This document shows, piece by piece, positions 53,511-61,384 of a stretch of 64,000 nucleotides of DNA. Position 1 is the first letter of the stretch. The number at the start of each line of letters is the position of its first letter. A program made the position numbers and the translations under genes. The notes under the pieces were generated by a model, which had not been told where the DNA came from, searched no databases, and worked only from the letters and a program-made list of their open reading frames with translations. Source of the stretch: an uncultured Aquimarina sp. (lineage in GTDB: Bacteria > Bacteroidota > Bacteroidia > Flavobacteriales > Flavobacteriaceae); NCBI GenBank assembly GCA_947502885.1, contig CANNBP010000017.1, positions 62,001 to 126,000 of the forward strand. Reading direction: 5' to 3'.

Positions 53511-54029
53511 CTATATATGTTTTGGCTTTCGTTGTAAAATAATAGAGGACAGCAAAGAAATTATACTACCGATCATAAAAACAGTAATAAACATGATCAA
53601 TCCACCAAAATAAGGGTTGCCATATTTTTTCATGTCATTGATCAATTTTTCTTTCTCTATTTCAAACTCGTTTGCCGGTAATGTTTCTTTCATGTTCGAA
53701 AGCGAATATTCGAGATATTGTTGAGGAAAATCAGGATTAATATTAATAAGATAGAATGTGTCTACAATCCCAAATGCTAAAGCAGCAAATAGCGAAATAG
53801 TAAGCCCAATTATGAGAGCTTTTCCAAAACTCACACTGCCATTATTTTCTTTGTCTCTAAAATATTTGATTCCTAGAAAGACAAAAGATAAGGATACAAA
53901 AATACTAATATACCCGAGGACTTCTTGAATCCCAAAATCTAGGTTTTTACCTAAGAAAAGCATTAAAAAAAATACTACTGCGCTGGTAAAAAATGCGTAA
54001 ACTCCAAATTTCTTTATTGTGTTTTTCAT
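53511..54029 (-). CDS. DUF4199-type membrane protein
   Basis: 172 residues from ATG 54029 (MKNTIKKFGVYAFFTSAV); an earlier TTG is less likely. Four hydrophobic segments (about 8-28, 38-57, 66-90 and 140-163) with the cytoplasmic-loop pattern FRDKENNGSVSFGKALIIGL, common to DUF4199 proteins of Bacteroidota. Function unknown. First gene of the probable DUF4199-DUF1801-VOC unit. Confidence 0.78.
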   Translation of the reverse strand: MKNTIKKFGVYAFFTSAVVFFLMLFLGKNLDFGIQEVLGYISIFVSLSFVFLGIKYFRDKENNGSVSFGKALIIGLTISLFAALAFGIVDTFYLININPDFPQQYLEYSLSNMKETLPANEFEIEKEKLINDMKKYGNPYFGGLIMFITVFMIGSIISLLSSIILQRKPKHI

Positions 54030-54196
54030 AATAGTTAGATAAGTATTGTTGATCAAAACTAGGGTTGTTGACCAAAAAAGGACTCATACTAAAGTATGAA
54101 ATATTCGATTTTATAGCAATTTGGATTTTTTTGTCTGGTTTTATCCGATTTTTAAGATCAAGGAGTTAGTATAGGAGAGACAATTATATGGTGCAA

Positions 54197-54697
54197 TTAT
54201 CTATTAGGTACATTATCTTTTTTTAATTTGAATACAAAGCACGAAATTTCATTAAAATCTCTTTCTTCTATAAATTCGAAACCCAGTCTTTTATAAAACC
54301 TATGGGCTTTAATATTCTTCTTCAATGGGTCAATTAGAATTCCGTTTACATTTGGTGCTGCAAAGCACTTTTTAATTGCGAGTTGCATCATTATAGTTCC
54401 GTAACCTTTGCTAAGGTCTTTTTCCTCACCTATCCATATATCAATCGCTCTTTTATTTTTCTCAACTTTTCCCCAATAGTTAGTTTCTTCGAGATAAGGG
54501 TCGATGATCTGAATGAATCCAATTGGCCGGTTACCAGATTCTGCAATTAATTGTTCTCTCCACTCAGGATTATATTTCAATTCTTTTTCCCAATTCCAAT
54601 CATCATAAGGATCACAATCAATTACATGTTGCTTAGTATCCCAGTATTCTAGTAATTCTAGGTCTTTTATGGTCGCGGGTCTAAGTTCAATATTCAT
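54197..54697 (-). CDS. GNAT acetyltransferase, AAC(6')-like
   Basis: 166 residues. IELRPATIKDLELLEYWDT opens a GNAT fold, DIWIGEEKDLSKGYGTIMMQLA holds the acetyl-CoA loop KGYGT, and KAHRFYKRLGFEFIEERDF ends it. The pattern resembles the AAC(6')-Ib/siderophore-acetyltransferase-like group. An aminoglycoside substrate should not be assumed for a chromosomal homologue. It is monocistronic, and its upstream region shares a degenerate leader with the Crp-family gene at 60448. Confidence 0.8.
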   Translation of the reverse strand: MNIELRPATIKDLELLEYWDTKQHVIDCDPYDDWNWEKELKYNPEWREQLIAESGNRPIGFIQIIDPYLEETNYWGKVEKNKRAIDIWIGEEKDLSKGYGTIMMQLAIKKCFAAPNVNGILIDPLKKNIKAHRFYKRLGFEFIEERDFNEISCFVFKLKKDNVPNR

Positions 54698-54821
54698 CTA
54701 TCGGTACTTTTCTAAATTGAATACAACATTTTTGTATGTTCTTTGTTACGCAACACAGTAATAATAGAGGGTGAAGCCTATTGCAAACGACATATTTCGA
54801 TGTATCACTAAAGTAACAAAA

Positions 54822-54854
54822 TTGCAACGAATTCCTATTAGGAATTCATTGCAA
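54822..54854. other. 33-bp near-perfect dyad
   Basis: Arms TTGCAACGAATTCCTA and TAGGAATTCATTGCAA around one central base, 15 of 16 pairs matching. It lies 43 nt after the stop of the DUF4345 gene and is followed on that strand by TTTTGTTAC, so it could be its terminator; the same region is part of the leader repeated at 60480-60585. Confidence 0.5.
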
Positions 54855-54897
54855 TGAGAGATCAAGATTATGTACTAGTTGTTTACACTAGCTAAGT

Positions 54898-55284
54898 TTA
54901 ACAACAAATACTTATTAAACAAAAAACGTTTGCTGCGCCCAGTATAAGTTCGAATAAAATTCCTTGAGTAATTTGCTTACTAGGCTTACCATCTGCTTTT
55001 AAACTAATGAGTCTGCCAATTGCAAAGCCTACAAAAATGAGTGATGCCACAACAAATGATGTAAAGATTAGTTTTTCAATAAATACTCCAAGTAAAATAA
55101 TGATTCCAGCACACAGCATTACTGCACTCACACCTCTCATTTCATTTAGTAAGCTGGCATCATTTTCTAGTTTAATCCCAGAATTCTTTGCATAAGTTTT
55201 TATTGGGTTGCTCAATCTCATTATGCCCACAAATACAAGCATTAGACTTGATAACGACAAGATTACGATTTTGATAATTTCCAT
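54898..55284 (-). CDS. DUF4345-type membrane protein
   Basis: 128 residues with four hydrophobic helices (about 3-24, 53-70, 74-95 and 105-127). MRLSNPIKTYAKNSGI followed by EMRGVSAVMLCAGIIIL is characteristic of the DUF4345 family of small inner-membrane proteins. Function unknown. It lies 60 nt downstream of a WYL-type regulator gene in the same direction, so it may be its target. Confidence 0.78.
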   Translation of the reverse strand: MEIIKIVILSLSSLMLVFVGIMRLSNPIKTYAKNSGIKLENDASLLNEMRGVSAVMLCAGIIILLGVFIEKLIFTSFVVASLIFVGFAIGRLISLKADGKPSKQITQGILFELILGAANVFCLISICC

Positions 55285-55344
55285 TTTTAGTTGTTTTTAA
55301 TTTGTACTTCTGCAAATGTAAATCGGTCTTGTGACAGAGGTATG

Positions 55345-56055
55345 TCAAGGGTGTTTTTGAGGTTTTACATATTTTTCAAAATACTCTTTTATAGTCATAT
55401 TGTGTGGACTAAATGTTTCACTTTTAGTATTAAGCTTTTCAATGAAATCTATTCTAAAGTGTCTAAAATCATTGCGCAATCGACAAAAAGCAATGAGAAG
55501 AAAATCTCCGTGAATACTATAGATGGCAAAAGGCTCAATAGTACGAACGGTTTTTTTGTCTTGTGAAGAAAGGTAATCCATCGTTAAGAGTCTATATTGA
55601 GTAATAGCCGATTGGATTTGCATTAAATTATTACTGGTTTTCTTTTCGTTATTATTTCCGCCAAAGTAAACCCTATTCGCTAACAAATCTGCATTCCCTT
55701 TTTGAGAGTATCTTAAAATAGCTTTGATCTTTTCTATAGCGCTAGAGATGTTTTCGACAAGTGACAAGTCTTTGTTTTTTATTGCCAATTGTTCGATCGT
55801 GATTAAAGCGTTAGCTTCATCCTCAGAAAAAAGAACGGGAGGGAGATGATAACCTTCCATAATAGAATAACCTTTTCCTTCTTCGGTTATAATTGGTATC
55901 CCTGATTTTTCGAGTGTGCGAATATCACGATAGATGGTTCTTACACTTACATCATGCCTTTCGGCAAGTTGTTTGGCAGTGATAATTCTCTTGGATTGCA
56001 GCTGGGTAAGAATAGCAGTTAATCTCGAAAGTCTGGGTTTCTCTTTTTCTTCCAT
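55345..56055 (-). CDS. YafY-type HTH / WYL-domain transcriptional regulator
   Basis: 236 residues. The N-terminal HTH (about 10-62, LTAILTQLQSKRIITAKQLAERHDVSVRTIYRDIRTLEKSG) is the DeoR/HTH_11 type. A WYL ligand-binding domain (about 140-215, MDYLSSQDKKTVRTIEPFAIY and LLIAFCRLRNDFRHFRIDFIEK) follows. WYL domains sense nucleic-acid or small nucleotide ligands in other regulators; the ligand here is unknown. Confidence 0.88.
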   Translation of the reverse strand: MEEKEKPRLSRLTAILTQLQSKRIITAKQLAERHDVSVRTIYRDIRTLEKSGIPIITEEGKGYSIMEGYHLPPVLFSEDEANALITIEQLAIKNKDLSLVENISSAIEKIKAILRYSQKGNADLLANRVYFGGNNNEKKTSNNLMQIQSAITQYRLLTMDYLSSQDKKTVRTIEPFAIYSIHGDFLLIAFCRLRNDFRHFRIDFIEKLNTKSETFSPHNMTIKEYFEKYVKPQKHP

Positions 56056-56211
56056 TTGCTTTAGTTCTCCTTTGATTAATGTTTTGTATAGGACTAGTCA
56101 TATTAAACCAGTTCATTATCTAAATCTCTCATTTAACAAATGTATACTGAAAGAAAATCCAGAAAAAATGTTTTTGGGTGAGTAAAGTTTACTTGTTAAT
56201 TCTATCCACAC

Positions 56212-56721
56212 TTATTTTTTATTTTCAGGAAATTCGCATTTGGTACGTTTGATGTAATTAATTGGTTCTTTTAAACTTGATTTTTTAATGTGACTAAACG
56301 AGAATAAGTGAATTTTACCGAAATCAGTTTTCCATTTAAAATCTTCATGAGGTTCAAAATCGAGTTTTATAGGTATTTCGGTAAAGTATTTTTCATTATC
56401 ATCAATTAAAAATTCGGTATTCAAGAGTGTTAAGACCCTTTTTATTTCATTACTAAATTCATTATTGTCGTCAATTCCAAATAGTTCGATCTTTTTGTTT
56501 CCATTACAGACCATTAATATACTAATGGACCTGTCTTCTTCATTTTCTTTAGTTGATTGGTAAGTGAGTTTTTTATAGATATTTCTAATATAGTTATAGC
56601 CGTCGGAAGTTTTGTTTTTGGTAAAACTCTCGAAATCTAATTTTTTATAACAATCTAATTCTTGAGCATATGAAGTCATTAAAATAAAAAAACCAATCAA
56701 AAAAACTAATGTTCTATTCAT
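56212..56721 (-). CDS. Exported hypothetical protein
   Basis: 169 residues, ATG at 56721, signal peptide MNRTLVFLIGFFILMTSYAQ. The mature part is charged, with two Cys (ELDCYKK and MVCNGNKK) plus a C-terminal KRTKCEF, and has no domain that I recognise. It stands alone between the WYL regulator and a sulfatase gene, and no operon partner is evident. Confidence 0.65.
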   Translation of the reverse strand: MNRTLVFLIGFFILMTSYAQELDCYKKLDFESFTKNKTSDGYNYIRNIYKKLTYQSTKENEEDRSISILMVCNGNKKIELFGIDDNNEFSNEIKRVLTLLNTEFLIDDNEKYFTEIPIKLDFEPHEDFKWKTDFGKIHLFSFSHIKKSSLKEPINYIKRTKCEFPENKK

Positions 56722-56965
56722 GTTAATTAGGTTTTGTGTGTCGGCTATAGCGTAAGAAATAGTTCATATATCTCGAATTGATAATAAGTCAAATATAAAT
56801 GTTTTTATGCACAGCGTTTACAGAAATTGTTTAATTGAAACAAGTTGTGGGCAGTTTTTCTTATTTCATATGCATTACGACACTTATTTCTTAAGGACTT
56901 TTTAAAACTCTTTTAAGTCTTTATACAAATTCTAAAACAACCTTAATAACGAACGAGGTATTTAA

Positions 56966-56982
56966 ATATCAAACTTTGATAT
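56966..56982. other. Perfect 17-bp palindrome in a 303-nt gap
   Basis: ATATCAAACTTTGATAT is symmetric about a central C, 42 nt beyond the stop of the sulfatase gene 57025-58566. It may be a short terminator hairpin (TTTAAAT follows on the minus strand) or an operator. The rest of 56722-57024 shows nothing recognisable. Confidence 0.4.
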
Positions 56983-57024
56983 CTGATTGATGTTTGTGAA
57001 TTTCTATCTAAGAAATTTGATTTC

Positions 57025-58566
57025 CTATTTGGGAAGAATCAATTGTAAGGACTTTTCATTTTTTTCTGGATAAAGTGCTTTTTTACTGTTCATTTCATCT
57101 GCCAATAGGTTCATCATTATTTTGAGTTGTACCCGGTTTGTATTAGCTAGATCATTAGCTTCAAACGGATCCTCTTTTAAGTTGAATAATTCATAACGAG
57201 CTTGATTTTCTATAGGATAATGATAGGTGACTTTCCATTGTGATGTAATCAAACTTGTAAAGTAATTTGTTCGTTGGGATCCATGTGGGAAATGATTGAG
57301 AAATTTCTCATCACGGTTAATATCTTTTTGACCATTTAATTGGGTTTGAAGCTCGAATCCATCCATAATATAACTCTTAGGGTAATCGATATTTGCTACT
57401 TTACATAAGGTAGGAAAAATATCCATCACGGTTCCCATTTGGGTTTGAACCCCATTGGTTAGAATAGCCATTGTCTTTTGGTTAGATGCTTTTTTATTTG
57501 GAGAGATCCAAGAGGCAATAAATGGTATTCGAGTACCGCCTTCCCAATGACTTCCTTTTTTGCCTTTTAAAGGAGAAGAACTACTATAATCATTTTTAAT
57601 AGGTAAAGGAGCATCAGAGCCATTATCTCCAAGAAACAAAATCAATGTATTTTCTCCTATCCCTAGATTTTTGATATGCTGTACGATATCTCCTAAGGAT
57701 TTATCTATACCCTCGATTAAAGTAGCATAGGCCTGTGCGGCTTTTGGTTTATCAGAAGCACTATAGTGATTGGCAAATCGAGGATCAGAATTAAAGGGAT
57801 CGTGTACTGCATAATGAGACAAATACAAGAAAAAGGGTTTTGATTCATTTTTAGCCTTTGATATTGCTTCATTAGCCTCAAGAGTTAAAGCTTCGGTAAG
57901 AAAGATGTCCTTACCATGGTATTTGTCTAAATCATTTACAGCTCTGGCTTTATAGCCTCCTAAATGACCATACCCATCTTTACCATAGTAGCTTCCGGGT
58001 TCTCCTATAGAACTACCTGCGATATTTACATCGAACCCAAGGTTAAGCGGATTTTCACCTTCACTATTAAATGGTCCAAAATGGGCTTTTCCAATATGAA
58101 TAGTTTTGTAGCCATTTTGTTGTAGTATACGTGGCAGTGTCACAGATTTTTTAGTAAGCCCTTTCCAGTTCCAATTTGATGGTCCAAACTTAGTACGGTT
58201 GTTACTTTCAGATCGAATCCAATTGGTCACTCTATGACGAGCAGAGTTTTGTCCTGTTAGAATGGATGCACGTGTAGGAGAACAAATCGAATGCGCATAA
58301 AAGTTTGTAAATCGAACACCTTGAGCAGCTAACTTTTCCATATTAGGTGTTTTGTAATAGGTATTCAATGAATGTTTAACCAAATTACCTTCGACATCTG
58401 TTAAGAAAGGAACGGAAGTATCCATTAATCCCATGTCATCGACCAAAAAAACAATAATATTAGGAGGATTATTGGTCTTTGCTTGGGGAGTGCATGAAGT
58501 TGAATACATCAATAGCGATACTAAAAAAACTGAAAAATTCACTTTTAATCTTGTAAGGTAATTCAT
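57025..58566 (-). CDS. Sulfatase (arylsulfatase family), putative lipoprotein
   Basis: 513 residues, N-terminal signal with a possible lipobox (STSC, Cys 25). The alkaline-phosphatase-like core has metal ligands in FLVDDMG and the formylglycine site CSPTRASILTG (Cys 95), so it needs Cys-to-formylglycine maturation. KTIHIGKAHFG and LFLGDNGSD add further active-site residues. It cleaves sulfate esters, most likely from a marine sulfated glycan; the linkage is unknown. No formylglycine-generating enzyme or sulfatase maturase is in the window. It is a separate gene, not in a polysaccharide utilisation locus with SusC/D. Confidence 0.9.
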   Translation of the reverse strand: MNYLTRLKVNFSVFLVSLLMYSTSCTPQAKTNNPPNIIVFLVDDMGLMDTSVPFLTDVEGNLVKHSLNTYYKTPNMEKLAAQGVRFTNFYAHSICSPTRASILTGQNSARHRVTNWIRSESNNRTKFGPSNWNWKGLTKKSVTLPRILQQNGYKTIHIGKAHFGPFNSEGENPLNLGFDVNIAGSSIGEPGSYYGKDGYGHLGGYKARAVNDLDKYHGKDIFLTEALTLEANEAISKAKNESKPFFLYLSHYAVHDPFNSDPRFANHYSASDKPKAAQAYATLIEGIDKSLGDIVQHIKNLGIGENTLILFLGDNGSDAPLPIKNDYSSSSPLKGKKGSHWEGGTRIPFIASWISPNKKASNQKTMAILTNGVQTQMGTVMDIFPTLCKVANIDYPKSYIMDGFELQTQLNGQKDINRDEKFLNHFPHGSQRTNYFTSLITSQWKVTYHYPIENQARYELFNLKEDPFEANDLANTNRVQLKIMMNLLADEMNSKKALYPEKNEKSLQLILPK

Positions 58567-58680
58567 CTTGTTTTATTTCGTTCAATTCTGTTTTTCTAAC
58601 CATTAATAATGCTTCATGACAGGTTAGTAATACATAATTTTATTAACCTCTTGAGAATGCAATATACTTTAAAATATAAG

Positions 58681-58709
58681 AAAAACGGCTTGAGATGATT
58701 CTCAAACCG
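58681..58709 (-). terminator. Intrinsic terminator after the pirin gene
   Basis: Minus-strand stem CGGTTTGAG / CTCAAGCCG (9 pairs, one of them G-T) with a 6-nt loop followed by TTTTT, about 110 nt after the pirin stop. Confidence 0.75.
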
Positions 58710-58820
58710 CTATTACATTTTGTTTTGTTAATGTGGTATATTTTATTTCATCCGGCAAGTTTAATACCTGTCAAATCGACCATTTCCTTTTTTCAATTGG
58801 TAATGTCCTTTTGATTAAAT

Positions 58821-59834
58821 TTATTTAACCTCTTCAATACCATTGCTATGTAGCGCAAATCTTCCTTTGTCTCTAGGATGAACAACTTCTGTTTCTGACC
58901 ATGGCCAGCCTCCAAATTGGGTTTTACCATAATCGCTCATAGCTTGTCTAATCTCTTCTTGTGTATTCATTACAAAAGGCCCATGTTGTGCAACTGGCTC
59001 ACCAATTGGTTTGCCTTCGAGAATTAAAAAATAAGCATCCTTGTTTCCATTTTGAATCAAAATGTCTTCGCCAGCTAGAAGTTCAATTAAATGATCTGAT
59101 GGTATCGTTTGACCTTCCATTTCAATAGTTGAACCTTTATAAAAGAATACCGAACGATTAGCTTTATCACTAGTTTTTGGTAATGTCCAACTTGTACCTG
59201 CCTCCATTTTAACCGTAAAAACTCCTACAGCATTTTTTGGATTAGAGGCCCAAGAATCGGGGGTGGGTGCTAAAGCAGCAGTTTTGTCTATGTCGCCAGC
59301 AATAACCTGAATCGATGTTGTTCTATTAGATTCGTCTTTTTGATTTATGACAGGGATATCTTCATTCCATAACATTTTGAAATGAGGTTCAACCATTTTG
59401 GATATTTTGGGAAGGTTAAGCCAAATCTGAAATATTTCTAATGGGTTTTCCTTATTTTCCTCAATTAATGGAAACATTTCAGAATGCTGAATGCCTTTTC
59501 CAGCTGTCATCCATTGTACATCACCAGACATAAATCGGCCTGTAGCACCTAGAGAATCAGAATGATCAACTACGCCTTCTTTATTTATAGTAATGGTTTC
59601 AAAACCTCTATGCGGGTGATAAGGAAAACCAGGGATATTACTTCCATGATACATCCTCCAACCATCTTTAATTACAAAGTCTTGACCTACATTTCTTCCT
59701 TTTAGTTGTTCAAAGTCGACACCCAAATTTGAATTCCCTTTGGGGTATTCATCTCTGTGGTATGCACAAAATAGAAAAGGGTCTTGTGTTTTCCATGGAA
59801 AACCTAGCGGTTCGATATTTAAAATTGTATTCAT
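58821..59834 (-). CDS. Pirin-family cupin protein
   Basis: 337 residues, bicupin. The metal-binding residues of pirins are visible in PYHPHRGFETI (His 73, His 75) and GKGIQHSEMF (His 117, Glu 119). The N-terminal cupin is strongly conserved, the C-terminal one (about 240-310) less so. Pirins can be quercetinases or regulatory redox proteins; which applies is unknown. It lies 74 nt downstream of a Crp/Fnr-family gene in the same direction, so one unit is likely. Confidence 0.88.
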   Translation of the reverse strand: MNTILNIEPLGFPWKTQDPFLFCAYHRDEYPKGNSNLGVDFEQLKGRNVGQDFVIKDGWRMYHGSNIPGFPYHPHRGFETITINKEGVVDHSDSLGATGRFMSGDVQWMTAGKGIQHSEMFPLIEENKENPLEIFQIWLNLPKISKMVEPHFKMLWNEDIPVINQKDESNRTTSIQVIAGDIDKTAALAPTPDSWASNPKNAVGVFTVKMEAGTSWTLPKTSDKANRSVFFYKGSTIEMEGQTIPSDHLIELLAGEDILIQNGNKDAYFLILEGKPIGEPVAQHGPFVMNTQEEIRQAMSDYGKTQFGGWPWSETEVVHPRDKGRFALHSNGIEEVK

Positions 59835-59908
59835 AAGTCAGAAATTTAAATACAAATTTCAGGACTTAATTTTAGTTATGCATTCATCTAGATGAAGAAA
59901 TGAACTGG

Positions 59909-60448
59909 TTACTTTGAACGTGCTATTTTACTTCTTATGGTACTAAGAGCTTGTGGTGTAATGCCTAAATAAGTAGCGATCATTCGTTGAGGGACTCGAT
60001 TAGGTAATTCGGGATAGGTATCTAAAAAATAGGTATATCTGTCTATTGCTGGTGATCCCATTAACATCAAAACTCTTCGTTGTAACTTTCCTAATCGCCG
60101 GTATAAAAGTTGAGCATTCTCGGCCATTTTTTCTTTAGAGAAATCAGCTTTGAATAAACAATCTTTGTCAAAAATAATGATTTCAGAATCTTCAAGACAG
60201 TCAATGAATAACTTAACCGGTTCATTAAATTCTATAGCTTCTACATCAGCAATTATCCAATTTTCTGGAGCAAACATAAAAATATGCTCTTTTCCTTTAC
60301 TGTCTATGATATAACTTCTGATAAGACCTTTTTTTACATAAAAGGTTTGTGCTATAGCATCTCCTGCATGTTGAAGAATTTTTCCTTTTTGAAACTGTTT
60401 TACTTCAGTTCTATGGTCAATATCTAATATTTTTGACAAATTTTCCAT
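59909..60448 (-). CDS. Crp/Fnr-family transcriptional regulator
   Basis: 179 residues. A cyclic-nucleotide-binding-like beta roll (about 15-115, FQKGKILQHAGDAIAQTFYVKKGLIR) is followed by a dimer helix and a C-terminal winged HTH with RVPQRMIATYLGITPQALSTIRSKIA. It lacks the N-terminal cysteines of Fnr iron-sulfur sensors. The HTH is short, as usual for Bacteroidota Crp-like proteins next to redox or detoxification genes. It likely controls the pirin gene downstream. Confidence 0.85.
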   Translation of the reverse strand: MENLSKILDIDHRTEVKQFQKGKILQHAGDAIAQTFYVKKGLIRSYIIDSKGKEHIFMFAPENWIIADVEAIEFNEPVKLFIDCLEDSEIIIFDKDCLFKADFSKEKMAENAQLLYRRLGKLQRRVLMLMGSPAIDRYTYFLDTYPELPNRVPQRMIATYLGITPQALSTIRSKIARSK

Positions 60449-60479
60449 CTATATCTAATGCAGGTCAACGGTTTGTGTA

Positions 60480-60585
60480 TGGGGTTTGTTACTCGACCTT
60501 GCCATAGCAGAGGACGAGCTGCAATGCAGCCAAAGGAAACATTTTTATAAGTCACTAAGGTAGCAAAATTGTAATAAATTTTGTT
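60480..60585 (-). repeat. Degenerate leader repeat shared with 54740-54845
   Basis: Both regions, upstream of the Crp-like gene and of the AAC(6')-like gene, share the order GTTAC, ATAG-AGAGG-like, GCA and TCACTAARGTARCAAAATTG, with conserved spacing over about 100 nt. Possibly a shared promoter or a small dispersed repeat. Confidence 0.4.
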
Positions 60586-60637
60586 AAGCGATTTTTAGTG
60601 GGAATGGCTATAAGCTATTTTATAATTTGTTTTTAAA

Positions 60638-61000
60638 TCACTTTGTTTTTTTAGCAATTAGATATGAATTATCTGTTGTCGAATAGAAAAACAAAGTGTC
60701 ATTTTTAATTGATAGGATCCATTCGCTATTTGCCGTCGCTCCATTGCCAACAATGAATAATCTTTTTTCATCAGATCGATACGTCCATTTACCACGTTCG
60801 CTCTTTTTTAGACTCCCATCATAACTCTCAAAAGTTCTATCTTTTTTCAATTGGATCCAATTATCGATTAGGTTAATTGATGTATCGTTCTCAACTACAT
60901 GTAAGATTTGCCATTTGCCAATAAAATACTTTGTAGATAAATTACAAGCAGAGAGACCAATAAAAATTAATATTATTATTTTGCTAATTTTCGGTTTCAT
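60638..61000 (-). CDS. Lipocalin-like small lipoprotein
   Basis: 120 residues, lipobox LSAC (Cys 19). The mature part begins with FIGKWQILHV, the G-x-W motif of lipocalin-like and related small beta-barrel lipoproteins, and continues with LKKDRTFESYDGS and RGKWTYRSDEKRLFI, typical of lipocalin_4/5-like Bacteroidota proteins. Likely an envelope lipoprotein of unknown ligand. It lies 42 nt after the 61043-61300 gene. Confidence 0.72.
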   Translation of the reverse strand: MKPKISKIIILIFIGLSACNLSTKYFIGKWQILHVVENDTSINLIDNWIQLKKDRTFESYDGSLKKSERGKWTYRSDEKRLFIVGNGATANSEWILSIKNDTLFFYSTTDNSYLIAKKTK

Positions 61001-61042
61001 ATTGGTTGAATGAAATGAAATACAATTTTTAAAGCCATCATC

Positions 61043-61300
61043 TTATTTGAGGTATAAAAAAAAGCCGCCAAAACCTGCAATTGTTCCTAATAAATAGATC
61101 ACCCCAATAGAAATTCTAAAAGCGTTATGTCCTAGTGTATTATAAAACATTCTTTGATTGCCACTTTCTGGGTCTATCGCCCAACTCTTATTTTTTAATA
61201 CTCCAATAAAAAGTACAATAAAGACAATCCCTATGATAAGGTAAATATATTCAGGAAATTCTGTGAAAAATCCTTTTAAATCATTTATTATATTTTCCAT
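61043..61300 (-). CDS. Small two-helix membrane protein, Imm17-like
   Basis: 85 residues with two transmembrane helices (about 17-35 and 62-84) separated by WAIDPESGNQRMFYNTLGHNAFR. The arrangement, helix, W-rich loop, then N-x-x-G-x-x-x-x-R-I before the second helix, is like the Imm17 family of small immunity proteins associated with polymorphic toxins. No toxin gene is nearby, so the assignment is tentative; it could simply be a small membrane protein of unknown role. Confidence 0.55.
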   Translation of the reverse strand: MENIINDLKGFFTEFPEYIYLIIGIVFIVLFIGVLKNKSWAIDPESGNQRMFYNTLGHNAFRISIGVIYLLGTIAGFGGFFLYLK

Positions 61301-61384
61301 TAGTATTGAGTTTATATACTTTGGTTGTTCTATTGTTTTAGTGTCTGTTTTCTTAATACTGTTTAAGTGTGGCTAGCAATATTT

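Noticed and set aside
54197..54697. AAC(6')-like acetyltransferase as an aminoglycoside resistance gene
   Set aside because: Only general GNAT similarity is visible; there is no mobile element or resistance cassette around it.
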